DNA from: a bacterium
Lineage (GTDB): Bacteria > Chloroflexota > Anaerolineae > Caldilineales > Caldilineaceae
Length of the DNA stretch: 64,000 nt
NCBI GenBank assembly: GCA_016124945.1
Contig: WGMT01000028.1
Location: 36,016 to 100,015 of the forward strand
Direction of reading: 5' to 3'
In this document: positions 36,991 to 45,807 of the stretch, piece after piece
How positions within the stretch are numbered: position 1 is the stretch's first letter
Layout: the number at the start of each line of letters is the position of its first letter
Program-made: the position numbers and the translations under genes
Notes under the pieces: model-generated
The model's database searches: none
Told to the model about the DNA's origin: nothing
Seen by the model: only the letters and a program-made list of their open reading frames with translations

Positions 36991-38505
36991 ATGAACAAAG
37001 TACGTGCATATCAGGTTCTGTTGTTGTTACTCTCCACATTGGTATTGGCAGCCTGTGCCGCAGCCCCATCCCCTACGCCAGACGCCGGCAGCCAATCCGC
37101 TGCCAGCGACGGTCAGCCGGTGATCCACCTCTTCAACAATTCGGGAACACTTCAATTCGACACCGGTGGCAGCAACCCCGACGTCTTGCAGCGTGTCGAA
37201 GATCTGATCGCCGAAGAATCCGGCGTACGTCCAGTCGTCATCGTACCCAGTGAACCCGGCGCTGATCAGATCAACCTGCTGTTGGGGTCGAGCGATCCGG
37301 TGGACATGTTCCAGACGCCTACGTCGGGCGGCTGGCACGACTACGCCGAAGCCATCATCCCCATCGACGATCTGTTGGCGCAGCATGGTCAAGCGCTGCT
37401 CAGTGTGATTCCTGAAGCGCAATGGGAAATCATGAAGAACGCCGACGGTCAGATCATGGGCATTCCGCGCAGCACCCCCACCAATCCCTACATCACCTGG
37501 GTGCGCCAGGACTGGCTCGACGAACTCGGCCTCGAAGTGCCTACCACTTTGGAAGAGTTGGAAGCCGTCGTCGCCGCCTTCAAAGAGTACAACCCCGATG
37601 CCATGATCGGCACCACCTCCGCCAACATTATGTGGTCGACGCTGGGCGGCTTTACACCCAACGGTATGTCCAACTGGCTCGATCCGGCGGACAACATGGT
37701 GAAGCCTTGGATCATGCAGCCCGGTGTTCGTGAATGGATTACAAAGATGAATGAATGGTGGGAGAACGGCTATTTCTTTGCCGACACCTTCACCCAATAC
37801 GATGCCCCCGAACTCTTCCGCACCTGCAACGTAGGCGTGTGGATGGGCTGGTACTCACGCATTACGCTGATCACCCCGCAGATCGAAAGCGCCTGCGAAG
37901 GCATTCAGTGGACACGCACCAGCATCAGTGGCCCGATGGGCTACATGGCCACCGTGTCGCCTCAGAGCGCCAGCGGTTATGTGGTCACGCGCAAGGCGGA
38001 GAACCCCGGCGCCGTGATCCAGTTCATGAACTGGGTCTATGATGCCGATTCGGTGCGCAACCAGTTGATCGCCCGCTACGGCATCCCCGAAGAGATGTGG
38101 TGGTTCGTGGAATCGGAAGGGGACAATATCGTAGTGGATCGCAATGCCGACAGCGGCTACGTCAGCGAATACATGATGCCGAACCTCAATGTCGAGATCC
38201 GCTACAGCGTCCTCGATCCGGCACGTGCCTGGCACAACGAGTATCTGGGCACCGCTCTGATTTCGCTGGACGATGCCAAGATGCCGTTCGATGCAGGTGT
38301 CCCCTACAACCTCAGCCGCATCAACGACGAAGTCCCCACCCGCGGTGACATTCAGCGCCTGTTGGACGAACAGATCGTTCTCTTCATCACCGGGCAACGC
38401 CCGTTGGAAGATTGGGATGCCTTCATGGACGAACTCTCGCGTGCAGGGATCGAAACCTGGAGCGAGGCCATCACCGCTCAGTACAACGCACTGACCGGCC
38501 AGTAA
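36991..38505 (+). CDS. ABC transporter substrate-binding lipoprotein, family 1 (LipO-like)
   Basis: A 504-residue extracellular binding protein with a signal sequence ending in lipobox LAAC (Cys near 23) and a proline/serine-rich linker. The size, the paired permease types downstream (LplB-like and YtcP-like) and the sequence pattern suggest the oligosaccharide-binding LipO group, whose ligands are often complex glycans or uronides. ATG 36991 has GGAGGA upstream. It is followed by a hairpin 36 bases past the stop and then two permeases, a sulfatase, a lyase and a sialidase, so a sulfated or sialylated oligosaccharide is the likely cargo. Confidence 0.92.
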   Translation: MNKVRAYQVLLLLLSTLVLAACAAAPSPTPDAGSQSAASDGQPVIHLFNNSGTLQFDTGGSNPDVLQRVEDLIAEESGVRPVVIVPSEPGADQINLLLGSSDPVDMFQTPTSGGWHDYAEAIIPIDDLLAQHGQALLSVIPEAQWEIMKNADGQIMGIPRSTPTNPYITWVRQDWLDELGLEVPTTLEELEAVVAAFKEYNPDAMIGTTSANIMWSTLGGFTPNGMSNWLDPADNMVKPWIMQPGVREWITKMNEWWENGYFFADTFTQYDAPELFRTCNVGVWMGWYSRITLITPQIESACEGIQWTRTSISGPMGYMATVSPQSASGYVVTRKAENPGAVIQFMNWVYDADSVRNQLIARYGIPEEMWWFVESEGDNIVVDRNADSGYVSEYMMPNLNVEIRYSVLDPARAWHNEYLGTALISLDDAKMPFDAGVPYNLSRINDEVPTRGDIQRLLDEQIVLFITGQRPLEDWDAFMDELSRAGIETWSEAITAQYNALTGQ

Positions 38506-38541
38506 AGAGATCCGTGTAAGCAAAAGTTGTATGAAAGAGAA

Positions 38542-38579
38542 GGCGGAGAGAGCACCTCTGTAGGCGTGTTCTCTCCGCC
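38542..38579. terminator. Stem-loop between binding protein and permease genes
   Basis: 14-base arms (38542-38555 with 38566-38579), 13 of 14 paired plus one wobble, with a 10-base loop, 36 bases after the binding-protein stop. Confidence 0.8.
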
Positions 38580-38659
38580 GGATATCGGTTACCGGTTGAC
38601 GCCGTCCCGAACCAACGCCGGTTGTGCCTGCCCCAACTACACGTCGCGAGTATCGCCCT

Positions 38660-39643
38660 ATGGCCAACGAAAACATGATGAATGTTCAAACGCGCCTGTC
38701 TGCAACGTCTTCGTCTGCCAGGAGCGGCAACCGGTTGTTTTGGAAACGCGTCTGGGCCTTTCGCCACTACTACTTGCTGGCGCTGCCTGGCATTCTCTAT
38801 TTCATCATCTTTCACTACATCCCCATGGCAGGCATCGTCATCGCCTTCAAGGACATCTCTCCCTTCGGCGGCATCCAGGGGATCATCGAAGCGCCCTGGG
38901 TGGGCGTTCAGCACTTCGAGCGCTTCTTTCGCTCCATCTTCTTCTGGGATGTGGTACAGAACACACTGATCATCAGCGGATTGAAGATTCTGTTTGGCTT
39001 CCCCGCGCCCATCATCTTTGCCCTGATGCTCAACGAAGTGGTCTACTCACCGTTGAAACGTTTGGTGCAGACCATCTCATATCTACCCCACTTCATCTCG
39101 TGGGTGGTGGTCACCGGCCTGATTTCGGCGCTGTTCGGCACCAGCGGCGGCCTGGTCACCGAATTCCTCAACAACACAACAGGGGACAACTGGTCCTTCC
39201 TCACCAATTCAGATTACTTTGTTGGGCTGCTAGTGAGTTCGCATGTGTGGAAAACCATCGGCTGGAGCAGCATCATCTACCTGGCCGCCATGTCCAGCAT
39301 TGATCCTCACCTCTACGAAGCCGCCACCATCGATGGCGCCAGTCGCCTGCAGATGGCACGGCACATTACGCTGCCATCAATTGCCTTTGTGATTGTCATC
39401 CTCTTCATCTTTGACATCGGCAACCTGTTAGAAGCTGGTTTTGAACAGATCCTGTTGCTCTATTCACCCGCAGTTTACGGCGTGTCAGACATTATTGACA
39501 CCTATGTCTACCGCGAAGGGTTGCTGGGGCTGGAATACTCCTTTGCAGCAGCAGTCGGTCTTTTCCGAGGGGTGATGTCGTTGTTGCTCATCTTGGGCGC
39601 AAATGCGCTGGCTCGTCGTCTGGGCCAAACAGGCATCTGGTAA
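38660..39643 (+). CDS. ABC transporter permease (LplB-like)
   Basis: A 327-residue inner-membrane permease with six predicted helices; the first hydrophobic segment (YYLLALPGILYFIIFHYIPM) is typical of LplB-type oligosaccharide permeases. The EAA loop EAATIDGASRLQMARHITLP is near 220-240. The frame is open from a GTG at 38624, but ATG 38660 gives the usual length; neither has a strong ribosome site. It pairs with the next permease, ten bases downstream. Confidence 0.92.
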   Translation: MANENMMNVQTRLSATSSSARSGNRLFWKRVWAFRHYYLLALPGILYFIIFHYIPMAGIVIAFKDISPFGGIQGIIEAPWVGVQHFERFFRSIFFWDVVQNTLIISGLKILFGFPAPIIFALMLNEVVYSPLKRLVQTISYLPHFISWVVVTGLISALFGTSGGLVTEFLNNTTGDNWSFLTNSDYFVGLLVSSHVWKTIGWSSIIYLAAMSSIDPHLYEAATIDGASRLQMARHITLPSIAFVIVILFIFDIGNLLEAGFEQILLLYSPAVYGVSDIIDTYVYREGLLGLEYSFAAAVGLFRGVMSLLLILGANALARRLGQTGIW

Positions 39644-39653
39644 GGAGACGGGT

Positions 39654-40532
39654 ATGCTAAGACTTTCGCGTGGTGAGAAGGCTGTTCAGACCACCATTAA
39701 TGTGCTGCTGGCCCTTTCTACCCTGGCCTTTTTACTCCCCTTTGTCATCGTCTTGTCTACCTCGTTCATCAGTGAGGCGGAGTTCGCTCGGCGCGGTGGG
39801 TATGTTCTCTTTCCGGAGCAGATCGACTTCGGTGCCTATGAGATCCTGTTCGGACGCAGCCAGGTGCTCCTTAACGCCTATCGTGTCACCCTTTTCCGCG
39901 TGGTGGTGGGGACCTTTTTGAACCTGGTCTTCACGATTACAATGGCTTACGTGCTGGCGCAACGCAAACTGCCCGGGCGCATCCCGTTGACAATTTTTGT
40001 CTTTGTCACCATGGTCTTCGGCGGCGGGCTGATCCCCAATTTTCTGCTGGTGGATGCGCTAGGGCTGCGCAATACGATGTGGTCGATGATCTTGCCACCG
40101 TTGATCAGCGCATGGAACCTACTGATCATGCGCAACTTCTTCATGAGCCTGCCCGAAGAATTCTACGAAGCGGCCATCATGGACGGCGCTTCGCCGTTTA
40201 CGATCCTGTTACGCATTGTGTTGCCGCTCTCGCTGCCGGCGATTGCCACTATCGGTCTCTTCTACGCCGTCTTCCACTGGAACGCCTGGTTCGACGCCTC
40301 GATCTACATCGACCGTTCCGACATGCGCCCGTTGCAGATCATCCTGCGTGGCCTGCTACGCTCGACGACGTTACAGGGGATGGAAGAATTGGCCTTCACC
40401 GAACAGCCGCCACCCGCGGCATCTTTGCGCTCGGCGCTGATCATCATCAGCACGGTGCCGGTGCTCTTTGTCTATCCCTTCATCCAGCGCTACTTCGTCA
40501 AGGGCGTCATGATTGGCGGCATCAAGGGCTAA
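39654..40532 (+). CDS. ABC transporter permease (YtcP-like)
   Basis: A 292-residue permease with six helices and an EAA loop EAAIMDGASPFTILLRIVLPL near 180-200; the typical C-terminus VKGVMIGGIKG closes it. ATG 39654 is selected for the AAGGAG seven bases before it. It is tightly linked to the LplB-like gene and, five bases later, to the sulfatase. No ATPase is encoded in the operon. Confidence 0.93.
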   Translation: MLRLSRGEKAVQTTINVLLALSTLAFLLPFVIVLSTSFISEAEFARRGGYVLFPEQIDFGAYEILFGRSQVLLNAYRVTLFRVVVGTFLNLVFTITMAYVLAQRKLPGRIPLTIFVFVTMVFGGGLIPNFLLVDALGLRNTMWSMILPPLISAWNLLIMRNFFMSLPEEFYEAAIMDGASPFTILLRIVLPLSLPAIATIGLFYAVFHWNAWFDASIYIDRSDMRPLQIILRGLLRSTTLQGMEELAFTEQPPPAASLRSALIIISTVPVLFVYPFIQRYFVKGVMIGGIKG

Positions 40533-40537
40533 TCACC

Positions 40538-42025
40538 ATGCGCATACTCTACTTCGACATCGACAGCCTGCGCCCCGATCACCTGGGCTGCTACGGGTAC
40601 CATCGGCAAACGTCGCCTACCATCGACCGCCTCGCCGCCGAAGGCATACGCTTCGAGAATGTCTACGTCTCTGATGCGGCGTGTATGCCCAGCCGCACGG
40701 CGCTGTTTAGTGGACGATTCGGCATCCACACCGGCGCGGTGAACCATGGGGGCGCCAGATCCGAACCCTTCCCCGCAGGCCAGGGACGCGGCTTTCGTTC
40801 CACCTGGGCGCAGAGCAGTTGGCCGGCAGCCTTGCGTGACGCCGGCCTGCGCACCGCCACCATCAGCTCGTTTGGTGAACGCCATGCCGCCTACTGGTGG
40901 TATGCCGGTTTCCAAGAGATCCTCAGCCCCGGTCGCCTGGCCCAGGACGAAATGGCAGACAACACCGCCGATCTCACCGTCGACTGGCTGCAACGTCACG
41001 GCGCAGATGACAACTGGTTTCTCCACGTCAACTTCTGGGACGTGCACGTGCCCTACCGCGCGCCGGCAGACCTCGGCGATCCCTTTGCCGGGGAGCCGCT
41101 GCCCAGTTGGTACACCGATGAGGTGCTGGCGTCGCACCTGACCCATAGCTATGGACCCAACTCGGCGCGCCACGGCATCGTCTGGCGCAACGGACGCTCA
41201 CACTACGAAGGCGCCTACCCACGCCAGCCCGTCCGCTTCGACGACATGACCCAGGCGCGGCGCATGTTCGACGGCTACGACATCGCCATCCGCTACGTCG
41301 ATCAGGCCATCGAGCGGATTTTGCACAAGCTGGCGGCGCTGGGCATTCTCGACGATACCGCCGTCATCGTTTCGGCGGACCATGGCGAAAACCTGGGCGA
41401 ACTCAACATCTACATGGACCATGCCACGGCCGATCACGTCACCATGCACGTGCCGCTGATCGTGCGCTGGCCCGGCCTGCCACAAGGACACGTGGACAGC
41501 GCGCTGCACTACCAGGTGGATCTTGCCGCCACCGTCATCGAACTGGCCGGTGGGCGTGTCCCCGCTAACTGGGACGGGGAGAGCTTCGCCGCCGAACTAC
41601 ACAAAATCAAGCACCATGGACGGTCCCATCTCGTCCTCAGCCAGTTGACCCACTCGTGCCAGCGCGCGGTGCGCTTCGACGATTTCATCGCCATCCACTC
41701 CTATCACGACGCTTACCGCTGCCTGCCCGACACACTGCTCTTCGACGTTGTCGCCGATCCACATGAGCAGGAAGATCTGGCGCCGCAGTGCCCCGACCTG
41801 GTGCAACAGGCTGCGGCGCTGCTCCTGGCGTGGGAGCGCGCCATGATGAACACGGCCACCCATCCCCACGATCCACTGTGGACGGTGCTGGCTGAAGGCG
41901 GCGGATTCCACGCCCGTAACGCCTTGCCCAGCCTGATCGACTGGCTGGATCAGCAAGGACAGCACACAAACGCCGAGCGCATGCGCGCCCGTTACCTCTC
42001 CACTCACCCACCTTCTGGAGCGTAA
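40538..42025 (+). CDS. Sulfatase, formylglycine (Cys) type
   Basis: A 495-residue arylsulfatase-fold enzyme. The maturation motif C49-M-P-S-R53 (CxPxR) would be converted to formylglycine by an FGE or anSME enzyme, not seen here. Metal ligands are expected in FDIDSLRPDH (D7, D9) and SADHGENLGE. There is no signal peptide, so it works in the cytoplasm on an imported sulfated glycan fragment. ATG 40538 is five bases after the permease stop. Position between an oligosaccharide importer and sialic-acid enzymes suggests desulfation of host or algal glycan pieces; a phosphonate-hydrolase-like activity in the same superfamily is the alternative. Confidence 0.93.
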   Translation: MRILYFDIDSLRPDHLGCYGYHRQTSPTIDRLAAEGIRFENVYVSDAACMPSRTALFSGRFGIHTGAVNHGGARSEPFPAGQGRGFRSTWAQSSWPAALRDAGLRTATISSFGERHAAYWWYAGFQEILSPGRLAQDEMADNTADLTVDWLQRHGADDNWFLHVNFWDVHVPYRAPADLGDPFAGEPLPSWYTDEVLASHLTHSYGPNSARHGIVWRNGRSHYEGAYPRQPVRFDDMTQARRMFDGYDIAIRYVDQAIERILHKLAALGILDDTAVIVSADHGENLGELNIYMDHATADHVTMHVPLIVRWPGLPQGHVDSALHYQVDLAATVIELAGGRVPANWDGESFAAELHKIKHHGRSHLVLSQLTHSCQRAVRFDDFIAIHSYHDAYRCLPDTLLFDVVADPHEQEDLAPQCPDLVQQAAALLLAWERAMMNTATHPHDPLWTVLAEGGGFHARNALPSLIDWLDQQGQHTNAERMRARYLSTHPPSGA

Positions 42026-42030
42026 AGCCT

Positions 42031-42924
42031 ATGGAATCTCCCTTTTCTGGCACCTGGCCTGCGCTGGTAACCCCAGCCGATGCCGACGGCGGCGTCAACG
42101 TGACCGTATTGCGCGAGCTCGTAGACTATCTACTGGGCAAACGCATCGATGGGCTTTACCTCTGTGGCAGCACCGGCGAGGGCGTGCTCCTGTCTCAAGC
42201 CGAACGCCGACAGGTGGTTGAGGTGGTAATGGATCAGACGGCGGGACGCATCCCCGTGATTGTGCACGTGGGCAGCGTCTCCACACGTGAATCGGTGGCC
42301 CTGGCCCGCCACAGCCAGGAAGTGGGCGCAGCCGGGGTTAGTTCGATTCTGCCCATGATCAACACCGGCGTGACAGGCATCTACGCGCACTATCAACAGA
42401 TTGCCGCAGCCGTACCCGATCTGCCCTTCTTCCCCTACCTCTTCGGCGGACAGACCGACGCGCCGGCCTTAATGCAGGAGCTCAAGCAGCGTATCCCCAA
42501 CCTGCACGGCGCCAAATACACAGGCCCCAACATGTACGAACTGGGGCGCGTCCTCGACCAAAGCGCCGCCGAGTGGACGATCTTCTCGGGGATGGACGAA
42601 CAGTGCCTCTTCGCCATGATGGTGGGCGCGCCCGGCAACATCGGCTCGACGCTCAACTTTATGCCGGGCCTCTACCGCGACATGCGCACCCGCTTCCAGG
42701 ACGGCGACCTGGCCGGGGCGATGACGCTGCAACGCCGCGCCAACCAGGTGACCACGGTGCTGATCCAATACGGTTTCTCCGGCGCGCTGTGTGAAATGAT
42801 GCGTCTGCTCGGCTTGGACTGTGGCGAACCCCGCCTGCCCCATCTGCCCCTGGCCGACAACCGGAAAGCCGACCTGCTGGCCGATCTGGAACGCGTGGAC
42901 TTCCGCCGGCTGGTCGATCTTTAG
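42031..42924 (+). CDS. DapA-superfamily aldolase/lyase (N-acetylneuraminate lyase-like)
   Basis: A 297-residue TIM-barrel class I aldolase. The oxo-acid-binding motif GSTGE is at 46-50, the catalytic tyrosine is Y136 in FPYLFGG, and the Schiff-base lysine is K162 in GAKYTG. GSTGE and the sialidase next door favour an N-acetylneuraminate lyase-like reaction (splitting sialic acid into N-acetylmannosamine and pyruvate) over dihydrodipicolinate synthesis, but specificity is inferred from context. Five bases separate it from the sulfatase; GGAG lies upstream. Confidence 0.88.
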   Translation: MESPFSGTWPALVTPADADGGVNVTVLRELVDYLLGKRIDGLYLCGSTGEGVLLSQAERRQVVEVVMDQTAGRIPVIVHVGSVSTRESVALARHSQEVGAAGVSSILPMINTGVTGIYAHYQQIAAAVPDLPFFPYLFGGQTDAPALMQELKQRIPNLHGAKYTGPNMYELGRVLDQSAAEWTIFSGMDEQCLFAMMVGAPGNIGSTLNFMPGLYRDMRTRFQDGDLAGAMTLQRRANQVTTVLIQYGFSGALCEMMRLLGLDCGEPRLPHLPLADNRKADLLADLERVDFRRLVDL

Positions 42925-42968
42925 CCTGTTTCGCCCCACCCATTCACCCACAACCGAAAGGACAACCC

Positions 42969-44090
42969 ATGTTTGAGGTCACACATCTCTTTGAAGCGCG
43001 TCATGGTGGCTACCACAACTACCGCGTACCCAGCATCCTCTGCTCGCCAAACGGCGTGATCCTGGCTACAGTGGAGGCACGCCGCGGCGGCGGCGGCGAC
43101 TGGGACGGCAACGACGTGCTCTTGCGCCGCAGCCTCGATGGCGGTGTCACCTGGCAGGAGCCGCAGTGCGTAGCCAGTTGCGACGACTACGGGCCAGGGC
43201 CGATCAGCAACTTTGTACTGATTGCAGACCGCAACAGCGGAACGGTCCACGCGCTCTACTGCCACAACTACGCCCGTCTCTTTTACCTGCACAGCGACGA
43301 CGACGGCGCTACTTTTAGCGCTCCCCGTGAAATTACCGACAGCATGGACGCCTTCCGCTCACACTACGCCTGGCGCGTCATCGCCACCGGGCCGGGCCAC
43401 GGCATCCAGTTGGAAAATGGACGGCTGGTGGTGCCGGTCTGGCTCTCCACCGGCGAAGGGACGGAGTTCGGTTCGGGGAAACTGGGCCACCGTCCCTCCA
43501 TCGTTGCCTCGATCTACAGCGACGATCAAGGCGCGACATGGCAGTGCGGCGAGACGGTTGCCTATCACGGCGAGCAGGTACGCAATCCCAGCGAGACCAT
43601 CCCCGTGCAGTTGAGCAACGGACGCGTCCTCTTCAATGTGCGCTCGGAATCGCCCGAAAACCGCAGGCTGATCGTCACCAGCCCCGATGGCGCCCACGAT
43701 TGGCGCATGGAAAAGTGGGACGAGACGCTGCTGGAGCCGGTGTGCATGGCAAGCATTCTCAAGCTGTCTCAACAGTCGGCGCAGGGGACAAATTACATCG
43801 TCTTTGTCAACCCAGACAACCTGGAGAACGAGCTGGTGCGTCCCGGCGGCAACCTGGCCCACGACCGCAAGCGGCTCACCGTCAAGCTCAGCCCCGATGA
43901 CTGCGAAACGTGGACCCACAGCCGCATCATCGAAGCGGGGCCATCGGGCTATTCGGATCTGGCACAGGCAGAGGATGGCGCCGTCCTCTGTATCTACGAA
44001 GACGGCATGGTCGACCGCATGACCGACACACGCTACGCCAGCGTGGCACGCTTTGATCTCGATTGGATCACAGGCGGCAAGGTGGGGTGA
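42969..44090 (+). CDS. Sialidase-family protein (BNR/Asp-box repeats)
   Basis: A 373-residue six-bladed beta-propeller. An RIP-like motif YRVP is at 18-21 with the first triad arginine R19. Asp-box repeats are visible as SLDGGVTW (55-62), SDDDGATF, SDDQGATW and SPDDCETW. Candidate catalytic glutamate and tyrosine lie in the second half (PSETIP, YSDLAQAEDG). There is no signal peptide, so it would cleave terminal sialic acid from imported oligosaccharides inside the cell. AAAGGA precedes ATG 42969. Last gene of the operon, followed by a hairpin. Some propellers in this family act on other substrates. Confidence 0.88.
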   Translation: MFEVTHLFEARHGGYHNYRVPSILCSPNGVILATVEARRGGGGDWDGNDVLLRRSLDGGVTWQEPQCVASCDDYGPGPISNFVLIADRNSGTVHALYCHNYARLFYLHSDDDGATFSAPREITDSMDAFRSHYAWRVIATGPGHGIQLENGRLVVPVWLSTGEGTEFGSGKLGHRPSIVASIYSDDQGATWQCGETVAYHGEQVRNPSETIPVQLSNGRVLFNVRSESPENRRLIVTSPDGAHDWRMEKWDETLLEPVCMASILKLSQQSAQGTNYIVFVNPDNLENELVRPGGNLAHDRKRLTVKLSPDDCETWTHSRIIEAGPSGYSDLAQAEDGAVLCIYEDGMVDRMTDTRYASVARFDLDWITGGKVG

Positions 44091-44141
44091 GCGATCCACC
44101 GCCACATCCGCTGAGCATGCATCGTCACTCAGCCCAAGTGT

Positions 44142-44174
44142 ACACCCAGTCGGGCGTCGATCCTGACTGGGTGT
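44142..44174. terminator. Hairpin after sialidase gene
   Basis: Perfect 10-bp stem (44142-44151 with 44165-44174) with a 13-base loop, 51 bases after the sialidase stop; likely 3' end of the glycan operon. No strong T-run follows. Confidence 0.55.
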
Positions 44175-44273
44175 TACCCATCGGCGCTACCCAGACGCAT
44201 AGTAGGCTACCCCACGCCGGACGATCCCCGCCTTGTGACACGGGCACTGGCGCAGGCAGGATGGGGACAAGTG

Positions 44274-44423
44274 CTTCGGCCCGTCCTATACATCTACGCC
44301 CCCACCGCAGGCACCGGCAGTATGGGATTCGTCTTCGAAAAACACGTTAAGCGCCGGAACCCCGACGCCAATCTCGATCTCTTCGGCCAGGAATACACCC
44401 CCGAGGCCTTCGCCCTCCTAAAT
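44274..44423 (+). pseudogene. Fragment of a type I restriction methylase (hsdM)
   Basis: About 50 codons resemble the SAM-binding region of HsdM: IYxPTAGTGSM (motif I, with the usual aspartate replaced by alanine), then PDANLDLFGQEYTPEAFAL, the stretch that follows in the family. The frame continues to 44618 but the downstream residues look random, and nothing else of a roughly 500-residue methylase is present. It is a relic of a lost restriction-modification locus. Confidence 0.65.
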
Positions 44424-44481
44424 GGTGCGAAACAGCCAAATCTAAAGTTTTCGATAGCTCTCCCCCATGCTCAAATTCTAA

Positions 44482-44510
44482 TTGACAAGCCATCTAGCGC
44501 ACACTATACT
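44482..44510 (+). promoter_or_regulatory. Near-consensus sigma-70 promoter for the deacylase operon
   Basis: TTGACA (44482-44487) and TATACT (44505-44510) with exactly 17 bases between; transcription should start near 44517, leaving a leader of about 180 bases. Confidence 0.85.
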
Positions 44511-44514
44511 GTCA

Positions 44515-44580
44515 TCGACAAAACGTCGATTGTCGACAAAACGACTATCGACGATTATACAGACGATTATACAGTCGACA
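44515..44580 (+). promoter_or_regulatory. Operator cluster: TTGTCGACAA palindrome and tandem repeats
   Basis: Just downstream of the predicted start lie a perfect palindrome TTGTCGACAA (44530-44539), an 11-base direct repeat TCGACAAAACG (44515-44525, 44533-44543) and a 12-base tandem repeat ACGATTATACAG (44551-44562, 44563-44574). The palindrome also occurs at the gntR/LDH2 promoter region (58635-58646), suggesting control by that GntR protein. Confidence 0.6.
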
Positions 44581-44696
44581 GATACATCTATGTTCACAAG
44601 CAGTATGAATCTGCATAGATGGGGCTATCCTACCGATTCAGCGCGCCCGTCGGCCCATCGCATGAAACACGACACACTAACAAAAGGACAGTAGTT

Positions 44697-45728
44697 ATGC
44701 GCGTAGGAAACTTAAGCGCTCAGCCAGGCGAGCATACGTTTGGGTACCTCACCGGCCCGCGCTCGCGTTCCGGGATCACCGTTGACGTGCCGGTTCATCT
44801 GTTTGCAGGGAGTGAACCCGGCCCTACTTTGCTTATCGAAGCCGCTGTCCACGGCACCGAACTCTATGGCACCACCGCCATCTTGGATGTGGTCCAAAAA
44901 CTTGATCCGCACTCACTGCGCGGCAATGTCATCGCTGTCCCTGTCTTAAATCGCGTGGGCTTCGATCTGCAAGAGCGAGGCCTGAAGATGGACGGCAAAG
45001 ACATTCTCAAGCAATTCCCCGGTCGCCCCAACGGCACCCTTTCCGAGCAGTTAGCCCACATCTATTTTCACGAAGTCGTTGCCCAATCCAACGTGATGAT
45101 TGACTTTCACGCCGGTGGACGCACAGCGTATGAACGGTATGTCTGTTTCACGGCAGACCGTGACCCGGCCAATCCCAATCCGATTGAGGTGAAGCGGCAC
45201 AAACTTTCGGTTGCCTTTGGTCTGGATGCGGCGGGGTACTTCCCGCGTGGTATTTTTGCCGGAGGTGAGACCGAAGACGCCATCGAAGCCGCCGGGGTGG
45301 TCCATTTCACACCGGAGTTGGGCGGGGGCACAGGCTGGTACGCCAACGGCATGGAGAACATCCGCGACGCAGAGCGTGGCATCTGGAACACACTCAAGGC
45401 CATGCAGATGATCGACGGAGCGCTAGAGACAGACGGCGACCATTGCACGATCTACAACGCATGTGTGGTGCTTTGGAAACCGGCCCATGACGGACTCTTC
45501 GTACGCAAGAAGGAATTTGGCGAGTTTGTAGAGAAGGATGAGATCTACGGCACGATTCAAGACCCCTACACCGGTCAGGAACTGGCCCATCTCTACAACA
45601 CGGCTGATGCGATTGTGATCCCCAGCGGTCAGAATTGGCCCACTGTGGGCAGTACATCCGTAGGCATTCTGGGGGTCGTCGACCGTGTCGTCAACCTGCG
45701 CGAGACCGATCTGACGGTTACTTTCTAA
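44697..45728 (+). CDS. AstE/AspA-type deacylase (M14-like zinc amidohydrolase)
   Basis: A 343-residue succinylglutamate desuccinylase/aspartoacylase-family enzyme. All expected active-site residues are visible: zinc ligands H52 and E55 in HGTE, H138 in DFHAGG, and catalytic E207 in TPELGGG. The family removes acyl groups from N-acyl amino acids or N-acyl diamines such as ectoine intermediates. AAAGGA precedes ATG 44697. First gene of a plus-strand operon (deacylase, deacylase-like, DegT-like, MmgE/PrpD) driven from the promoter at 44482. Closely similar to the convergent copy at 49441-50493. Confidence 0.9.
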   Translation: MRVGNLSAQPGEHTFGYLTGPRSRSGITVDVPVHLFAGSEPGPTLLIEAAVHGTELYGTTAILDVVQKLDPHSLRGNVIAVPVLNRVGFDLQERGLKMDGKDILKQFPGRPNGTLSEQLAHIYFHEVVAQSNVMIDFHAGGRTAYERYVCFTADRDPANPNPIEVKRHKLSVAFGLDAAGYFPRGIFAGGETEDAIEAAGVVHFTPELGGGTGWYANGMENIRDAERGIWNTLKAMQMIDGALETDGDHCTIYNACVVLWKPAHDGLFVRKKEFGEFVEKDEIYGTIQDPYTGQELAHLYNTADAIVIPSGQNWPTVGSTSVGILGVVDRVVNLRETDLTVTF

Positions 45729-45807
45729 CGGTCACCTTTATTGACGTACCCGCTTCCCCAATCAATGCCTCATCCTGTCCACCGTCCACTCTAGAGGAGC
45801 AGTCGCC

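Larger units (their letters stand above)
44091..44696. other. 606-base gap with terminator, gene relic and promoter
   Basis: In order: a terminator-like hairpin, an hsdM fragment, a sigma-70-type promoter, operator-like palindromes and tandem repeats; each is described separately. No intact gene is present. Confidence 0.7.

Noticed and set aside
40079..40537. Extended N-terminus of the sulfatase
   Set aside because: It overlaps the permease gene in another frame; the sulfatase domain begins exactly at ATG 40538.
44235..44618. 127-codon open frame as a real gene
   Set aside because: Only the middle resembles HsdM, the tail reads through promoter and operator repeats, and no start signal is present.
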